In this document: positions 38,601-47,600 of the stretch, one piece after another
Position numbering within the stretch: position 1 is the stretch's first letter
Layout of the letters: the number at the start of each line of letters is the position of its first letter
Source: Owenia fusiformis
Taxonomy: Eukaryota > Annelida > Polychaeta > Sabellida > Oweniidae
Assembly: GCA_903813345.2 (NCBI GenBank)
Contig: CAIIXF020000006.1
Coordinates: 21,523,936-21,587,935 of the forward strand
Direction of reading: 5' to 3'
Length of the DNA stretch: 64,000 nt
Position numbers and translations under genes: made by a program
Notes under the pieces: generated by a model
Database searches by the model: none
The model's input: the letters and a program-made list of their open reading frames with translations, nothing else
Told to the model about the DNA's origin: nothing

Positions 38601-41600
38601 TGTCTAAATGGAACATCTCCCAAGTGGAACACTTTTTAAAGGAACTAGAGGTGTTCGACTTAGACAGGTTTCACTGTATTCATTTGTGTATAGAGAGGAG
38701 AAGTGCCCACTTTTTGTTAATTACTGTAGTTTTTGACACAATTGACAGATTATCATCAAACTTCCAGAACAAAATTCACATTGAATGGACTAAATAATTC
38801 TAAAATTTCAAGGTAAAATATGCAAAATTGACCGAATTATTCAACTTTCTTACGGTCCTGTTTTTTTGGACACCCTGTAGTATACTGCCTGTAAGATGTA
38901 TCTGAATGGTTTGGTGTTTCTGAATTGGTTCGGTGACCCAAACAAATATACCTAACCTGAGGAAGCCTTGCCCAAGTCTGTCTCTTTTACTTATCTTGAT
39001 TTCTATTATGACCGCCTTGTACCAATGAGAAAGCCATGTGCTTAACCGACTCAATGTTTATGACGGATTTGACCAATCAACGACGGCCCTGCAGCGTTAG
39101 CTCATTATTATGCATGGTCAAGACAAGTACACTTTTCACAAACAAATCCTTTGGCAAATCTTGCACAATTCATCATGAAAAAAGAAATATTTTATCAGAT
39201 AAATATCAATCTGAGTTTAGTGGATGCCGGAGCATCAATCGGATACCCGGGGGTGAGAAGATTTCTACAAGAAACGTTGAAAAGATTTCTGATATTGTCG
39301 AACAAGATTCAGATCAATCACTGAATTAGATAGATGACTACATGGAAGAGGTCTTCGTGCATTTTCATCGCAAATTCAGTTTTAAATCAACATTGGATCA
39401 CATGATTTAATTTATATTATTAATTTAATGACTGCTTACATTCCAATGTACATTTAATTACATAGTATATTGTAACTCTGAAGAAATACTCGATCGGATC
39501 ATTGAATTTCAAGTCATAGACGGGTACGTCGGGTAGTTTGCTTTGTTTATGCCGGTAAACCTGAAAACGCTTTGATTGGTATCAGCCTGAAGTCACACGT
39601 CGTGTCCACGCGATCTGTCAATCAATACGGCTTCGCGATACCCCTGACAGGGTAGGAATTATGGAAATCTCGAAACCGCTGAATAACTTATCATAATATC
39701 AGCTATGATGCATTGGATTGTACAAGGCGGTAATAATTCAAGATCAGAACAGTAAAAAATACCATCTTGGGCAAGGCTAAGGAAGCCCCACCAACCCCTA
39801 ATAACAAGTATGTAAATACTGAAGCCACTCACCATCAGGTTTACATCTTTGAAGTAAGGAGAGGTGTAAACAGAAATTCTATTTTTGGGAGCTGCAGGTT
39901 CATCTTTTTTACTAGCATCTTTACGATGCTCTTCTTCGATTTGTGTCTACAAATAAACAAAGAATCATTAAAGAATTATAGGTTTGAATTAACCATCTGG
40001 TAAAATATAAAAAACAATTATTAACAAATTCAAACTTAATTTCCATTTTAAAAAAAATTATAATTTTAAAAACAAACGAAAAAGAGAAATGTCATGTTAT
40101 AACATTATATAATGGATATAATTTGATTCTGAACCATGTGCCATAACGAGAAATTCTGCATCATTCAGATACCTTTCATCAGACATACCTAAGTCCATTT
40201 TAAACTCCATAAAAATTTGCATCGTTCAGATACTTTTCATTTCCTTAGACAAAATTCCATTTTTTATTTATTAAAATGACATAAACACAAAGACACCCCA
40301 GGCGGTTTATGACCTTAAATCACAATCCAAAATAAATTTAAATGGCATATTGTTGTTATGTAGTTGTTAGTCTAATTTCTCAAATTTTACCTGTCGTTCT
40401 CTATTCTGTGTTAGAACCAACTCAATACGCTTCATGTTTTCTGCAATGACCTCCTGGTATGCTCTATTCAGTGCTAAACATGTCTCTTCAGATACAGGAA
40501 GGTCCTCTAGACTGATGTTTTCCGTATCTTCAGGTAGGCCTGGTAGGGCACCACTGGATTGACTCATCTCAGGACTCTCTCTTGATGGGCTCTAAAATGA
40601 GAAACAACATTTTGATAACCCTTGTATAGCTTTGTGTGACTATAGGGAATATCTTACTAAAAATAGATATTCTCCACATAGTAGCAGTATTTTCCACAGA
40701 GTTGAAATTCCATCAAACATATAGCGGCCATCTTGAAAATTTCTTTTCGGGTAGATCTCCTTCATCCTGAGACATCAGCATGTAAAATTTGAACCAAATT
40801 CATTTACTGGAATTTCAGTTATCAATGACTACATTTTTAACGAAAAATGGCACCCGTTTTGAAATTCGGTGGCCATCTTGTAAATTTCTTCTTGATCAGA
40901 TCTATTTTTCTCTAGGCATCAGAATCTAAGTCTGTCCACTGGTATTTGAGTTATCAAAGATAACAATCTTCTGCAAACAATGGTGGCCATTTTGAAATCC
41001 AGTTGCCATCTTAAAAATCCCTTCTCGAGCATAGCTCATGTGTCCCTAGGCCCTAAGCATCAGCAGGATATAAAATTTGAACCAAATCTGTCCACTGATA
41101 TTTGAGTTATCAAAAATTACATTTTTTACATCAATGGCCATTTTGAAAATGTTTTCCTGAGCGAAGCTCCTTTGTCCTAAGACAAACAGCATATGAAATT
41201 TGAACTATTATTTGTTGACTAGTATTCAAGTTATCAGAGATTAAATTTTTTATGAATAAATGGTGACCGTTTTGAATTGAGCATCCATATTGAAAATTCC
41301 TCGAACAGAGGTCCTACACCCATAAAGCATGAGCCTGTCAAATTTGAATCCAATCCGTTAACCAGTATTTGAGTTACCACCTAGACAGATGGATGAACAG
41401 ACAGACAGCTACTTCTCAATATCCATCTCGAACTTCATTTGTTGGGAAAATAAAATGTATAATTTTAGGCCAACAATTAGGTAACAATTCTTTTAGATGA
41501 GGGAGGGGACAATGCCTTTTTAGCAAAATATGTCACAGTTCAGATAAAATAAAATGAAATAGTTATTAATTTTACCTGTAATCTACTGGTATATGAGACA

Positions 41601-44600
41601 TCATTAGGACTAGTGAGAAAGGCATCTCCTCCTTCTGCTTCATCATCTGGAAAACCAGTCAAAACTAATTACAGGATAATTGGGTTAGAAAACAGCGATC
41701 AATTTTTTGCCTTTTTCACGGGGAGCGATCATACATGTCGTACGATGTACGCATACGCGAATTCAAGGTTTCGGAGATATGTCACAAATGGAATTTTTGC
41801 GAAAAGTATGTGCCGCAGATTTAAAGTGTTTCACAGTAGTTAAAGGTCTAATAATTCAACAAATTCAGAGTCACCTATAGGTCTTTTTTCTGACCATTTT
41901 GATTGTGAAAAATAGGATTAAGGTAACAAATGAGACTGGCGCTAACATTCCAGAAGTTAGTAAACATTCATAAATATCAGCACATAGACTTTGTTGTGTC
42001 AACTTCTGAGCATAATAACAATATCCAAGAAATATACATTTGAAATCCTCTCAGCTCATGCACAATTCATCATGCAAATACAAATATTTTATCCAATCGA
42101 TGCTCTTGCATCTACTAAACTCTGGTTGTAATTCATCTGGTAAAATATTTGTATTTACATGATGAATTGTGCGTGATTTGTTTGTGAAAAGTGTACTTGT
42201 TTAGACTGTGCATAAATAATGAGCTAACACTGCAGTGCCATCTTTGAATGGTCAACGTTGACAGACAATTACAAACTGTTGGTAAAGCATGTGTCAAAGT
42301 GATAGGAACAAGGCGGTGAAAATAAAATTAAAACAAAATCAAGACTTAAGCAATTGCTAAGGCCTGGCCTAATCCAAGGAGTATTGGCAACCATTATTCA
42401 AACTCTACCATACTCCATTGCCTGCAGTAGAACAATTTAGTAAAAATATTCCTATAAGGTTTCCTTTGGACCAAGTATTTTGTTTAAAGATAGTCATTAC
42501 GAATATTTTGGTAGTATTCAAGTTTCCTCAGCAGTAAATCTTCAAAATATGAGTAATATTGTTACAAAATTGGTCTACGCCTGGTATTGAGCTTGAAATG
42601 GCTTCCAACCTACAGTCAGATTTCAAAATTCTATTTGGTACTTTGGATAAAAAATAAGCAATCAAATGACCATGTTGCAACAGTTAATGAAAAAGTAGAA
42701 ACATAAGTACAAGGCCTAACTTTTGTATATTTCAGATAGTTCTGTATAATGTGCAGTTAAGCTGTGGCCTTTTGTAATTCAGGGAATTTCAGCCATGTTA
42801 ATATTTTCGAAAATAACATAGCAGAAAGCAACAAAATTTAAGAGACCACACATATGATAGCCAACACAAATCAAAACAAGGCATTAACATGACAAAATGT
42901 CACCACCTAGTTGCTCACAATATTATGAGTTCAATCTTAAGTCAGATTTGAACTTCTGAGAACTTGAAGATGATTTAGAAAAAAATTGGTCAATTGAGGC
43001 AAAATTTTCTGAAAAAATCAAAAGATTCTGTTCAGTGACCTTTCTTGAGCACCTACACAAGCTATTTTTCAGTCACATTTTCAGACGGCTGAAAAGGTTA
43101 TTTCATCATGTTTAAGGTCATTCTGACCATTGCCATTGTGTTCCCGGTCATGTAAATGATATGTGGAACTAGTTAAACTGACTGGGGGTCAAAACAGAAC
43201 TCTGTTATCTTGGTTCAAAAAATTTTCAAATTTTGTTTTGTCATTTCCTGTTAACTTCCATGGCACCTTAATCTTTTTGAAAATACTTTGGCAGTCGAAG
43301 CATCAAAATATAAGAGGCCATACACCTTATTAGCCAAACTAGAAGCAATCCAAGATAAACACGCAAATGTCATTTATGTATAATGAGAATATATTTATCC
43401 ATACATTATTGCATAGACTAGAGATCCGCCAAACTTCGACGTATGGGGTTACTTCGTCATGGGGCTATTTCGACCATGGGGTTTTTTTTTTTTTTTTTTA
43501 TATAAGAATTTATTCATTCAAACTTATTAGCAAATACATAATTCCAATCGCCCGAAGGCATTATAGGAAAAATGGACATTTAAACAATATATATTAATAC
43601 ATATAATAAGTCATAATAGTACACTATACAACAGGTTAAAGGGGATGCACTTGTAGGGTGGGGATAGGGGAGGGGTGTTTGGAGGGGAGACTAAACAGGT
43701 TCACTTGAGGAGGGAATTCAGATATTGGCAGAAATAAAATCAGCCACTTTGGACAAGAGTTGCGAATTTGTTTAAAAGGGGTTATTTCGAGAATTGCTGA
43801 TAATTCATATTTCTTGGGTCAGCCAACTTGGATTAAGATCTTGTCTGTTGGAGATTTCAATTTATTTTCAAAATTTTTCAAAAACAATCATGGCGGACTT
43901 CTAGGTGCATTCATGCACCCTCTGGGTCTCTGAGGATCGTGTTGGCCCCAGAGCCTCTAATGCAAGTCCATACGGCAATCCAACGCATTAGAGGCGGTGT
44001 TCACCGTCTAGGCGGACTTCATGAATTAGAAATATAAGCCAATGTCGAAATAGCCCATGGTCGAAATAGTCCCATGACGAAGTAACCCCAGATGTCAAAG
44101 TTCGATGGATCTCCCCTACAGTGGGGGACAAAAATAAAACTCAACGTTCACAAGTTGTCACAATGAGCTAATTTCCAAGTTTCATGTCTCAAACTCTCCC
44201 AAGCGGTAGAAAAATAATTCCCGTTCACTAAAGTAGCACAATAAATGAATCCAAAGCTTCATACCTGCAAATAATGGATAAATCCCTACCAAATCGAATG
44301 AATGATTTCATGAATCACCATGTTTGTTATCCAAGGACGGTTGACTCCCAGAATGCAACATCAGTTACCGTATTTACTCATGACAGGTTTCAAAATGGCG
44401 GAACAGCATTTTGAAAGCTGGCACGTGTCATGTTGCATTCTGGGAGCCAATCCTCCGTTCCAGCGCAATCGGGCGACAAAATCACCTCAACATTTGAAGA
44501 GTTGGCATAACATGTGAATATCCACTTCAACTTTTGAAGTTCTTATTTGTCATTAGGGACACAAATTCCACTATATTTGGACTTACTCAGACAGAGAAAA

Positions 44601-47600
44601 TAGAGCACTGAATACACTGAGGTAAGAATTTAAAGTGGGGATCATAAAGAATTGCAAAAGCTATGAAAATTACATGCTGTCGCACATGTAATAAATTCTT
44701 ACCTCAGTGTATTAATATATCAAATATTGAGGTGATTTTGTCGCCCGATTGCGCCGGAATGGAGGATTGGCTCCCAGAATGCAACATGACACGTGCCACC
44801 TTTCAAAATGCTGTTCCTCCATTTTGAAACCTGTCATGAGTAAATACGGTTAACTGATGTTGCATGCTGGGAGTCAAACGTCCTTGGATAACAAACATGG
44901 CGATTCATGAAAACATTCATTCGATTTGGTAGGGATTTATCCATTATTTGCAGGTATGAAGCTTTGGGTTCATTTATTGTGCTACTTTAGTGAACGGGAA
45001 TTATTTTTCTACCGCTTGGGAGAGTTTGAGACACGAAACTTGGAAATTAGCTCATTGTGACAACTTGTGAACGTTGATTTTTATTTTTGTCCCCGACTGT
45101 ATTAGCAGAGCTGTCAAGTGTCCCGCGAATGGCGGGATTATCCCGCGAATTCGATCAAAATTAGGCTAATTCGCGTGTCCCGCAATGTCCCGCAATGTCC
45201 CGCGAAGTCCCGCAAATGTGGCTTTCGACCTCCGCGAATTTCCGAAATTGTTGCAATGCCCTATATTGTGATTATCTTATCTTATATAAGAAGCTAAGTT
45301 TTTGCACTTTTGAGGAGTAAAGTTTACCTAATTTTAAGTACCTAGCATGCTGTTGTTTGGTATCAAAATAAAGAGGAAGGGTTCAACTTTCATTTTAATT
45401 ACGACAATAGGGATGTAGGTCACAAATAGTTCCAATGTTGGCCTTTTTACTATCCGTGTGGCCTTCATCTCAGAACTGAGCAAATGTTAGCAAACGCGAG
45501 TTACAATAAATGGACGCTGATATCTAGAAAGGGTTTGTAGAAAAAACCGGGTACCGGGTAGTAAATCCTCCATGCTGGGTTCAAACTTGGTACCCGGTAC
45601 CCGGTCAAAAAACGGGTACCCAAAAAACAAAAAATACGAATATACGAGTATAACATAATTAGATTATCAGAAAACGTGTAAGATTTGTTTTGAATTTACA
45701 AAAATGTATGTAACATCCTTCAAAATTGAGCTAGAAGCTTCAAATAAAAAGCATATTTTAAGGCTCTTTTCTTCCTCTATCGTCATGACCATATTTTCAT
45801 TGGTTATGGGGGGGGGGTGCGATCGCACCATCGCACCCTCTCCTGGCTACGCCTATGACATTGTAAGACATAACAATTTAGTGGACAATTCAGTGGACAT
45901 TTTGTCGACAGTTGGGATAACTTAAATTACGATTAATAATCAAAATCTTACACATTGCATCATGTAAATTAACACACGTCACCTCTCTGCTAAAGCAACG
46001 ATAGCAATTTACAGATTTAAATCATAATCAAAACAATTCACGTACCAACATACGAACTATTGAAAATAGAGTAAAATTGATTTGCCTTGTTATTCAAATC
46101 GTCTTACAATGTCATTGGCGTAGCCAGGAGAGGGTGTGATGGTGCGATCGCACCCCCCCTCCCCCTTCATTACCAATGGAAATATGACCATGATGATAGA
46201 GGAAGAAAAGAGGCTTAAAATGCTTTTTATTTGAAGCTTCTAGCTCAATTTTGAAGGAAGTTACATACATTTTTGTAAATTCAAAACAAATCTTACACGT
46301 TTTCTAATGATCTAATTATGTTGTATATTCGTATATTTCGTTTTTTGGGTACCCGGTTTTTTCGACCGGGTACCAAGTTTGAACCCAGCATTGAGGATAT
46401 ACTACCCGGTACCTGGTTTTTTCTACAAACCCTATCTAGAAAAGTAACCTCATTCCCTATAATTTGATGTAGATTAATCGAACCCCTATACCCATGGGCT
46501 TTCAATTGAAAGCCAATGCCTACAGTATATGAATAGGTACATTTTGATATATAATATTATGGGCTTTCAATTGAAAGCCCATGCCTACAGTATATGAAAA
46601 GGTACTATGAGGTTATATAATGGTTCATTCTGTATATCGTGTTTATACTCGAGTGAGTATATAATATATTCACAAGTGAGCGTAGCGAACGAGTGAATAT
46701 ATTATATTCTCACGAGAGTATAAAATGCACGATATACAGAATGAACCATTATATAATCTTATTATGCCATTCTAAGTTCAATTACAGTTGATTCAAACAC
46801 AATCATAACAATTATAAAAACCATAAAAAATATCCCATAGCCAACTCAGTAATGCCGATGTTGATCTCGATCCATTTATGACGTCACTTGATTCTAGTAA
46901 ATCATGTGGGAACCGTTTATGACGTCACTTGATTCTAGGAAATCATGTGTAACAAAACATACACCTTGTTCTTCGGTCAATATTCATTAGTTCTCAGAAT
47001 GCACTTCTACAGTGGTATACGCTGTATACGGAAGAATGTATACGATGACGATATACCACTCTCCACTGTATATCGTTGTTATAGACCCATGTTATACAAC
47101 TGTAATCGGACTTAGAGTGGTATAAATTTTGATATATAACATTTTGGGGGTAAGCGTTTCATATATATTTGGTCACGACGCCAGAAGTGCAAAGTATTGT
47201 TCCAAATTTTTGAATTTCGTGTTAGATTACGATACTCACACCTGAAGCATGGTTTTTGTTTTTGATAAATTACAATAAAGTTTAATAATATTTCTATGCT
47301 ATGCGTATTTTGTGAAGTTATGTTGACGTTTATTTAAGTTACAATGTAACGGTGCATTATATTTGATTAATCAGTATCTGAAAGTTTGATTTAAGTACTT
47401 TTACACGCTTTTACATTAGTCCAAATCACGCAAATCCCTTGAATGTCCCGGGACATCCTGCAAATTTAGGTGGATGTCCCGCGAAATCCCGCAAATTTAG
47501 GGCACTTTTTCTAGAAAATCTGTCCCTCTATGAAGTTTTTGCTGGTAAACATGTTAACTGTCCCGCAATTAGGGTGTTTGTCCCTCGAATGGTCCCGCGA

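Noticed and set aside
39036-39329. 97-codon plus frame
   Set aside because: It lies entirely inside the inverted-end element at 38956-39785, with no recognisable motif.
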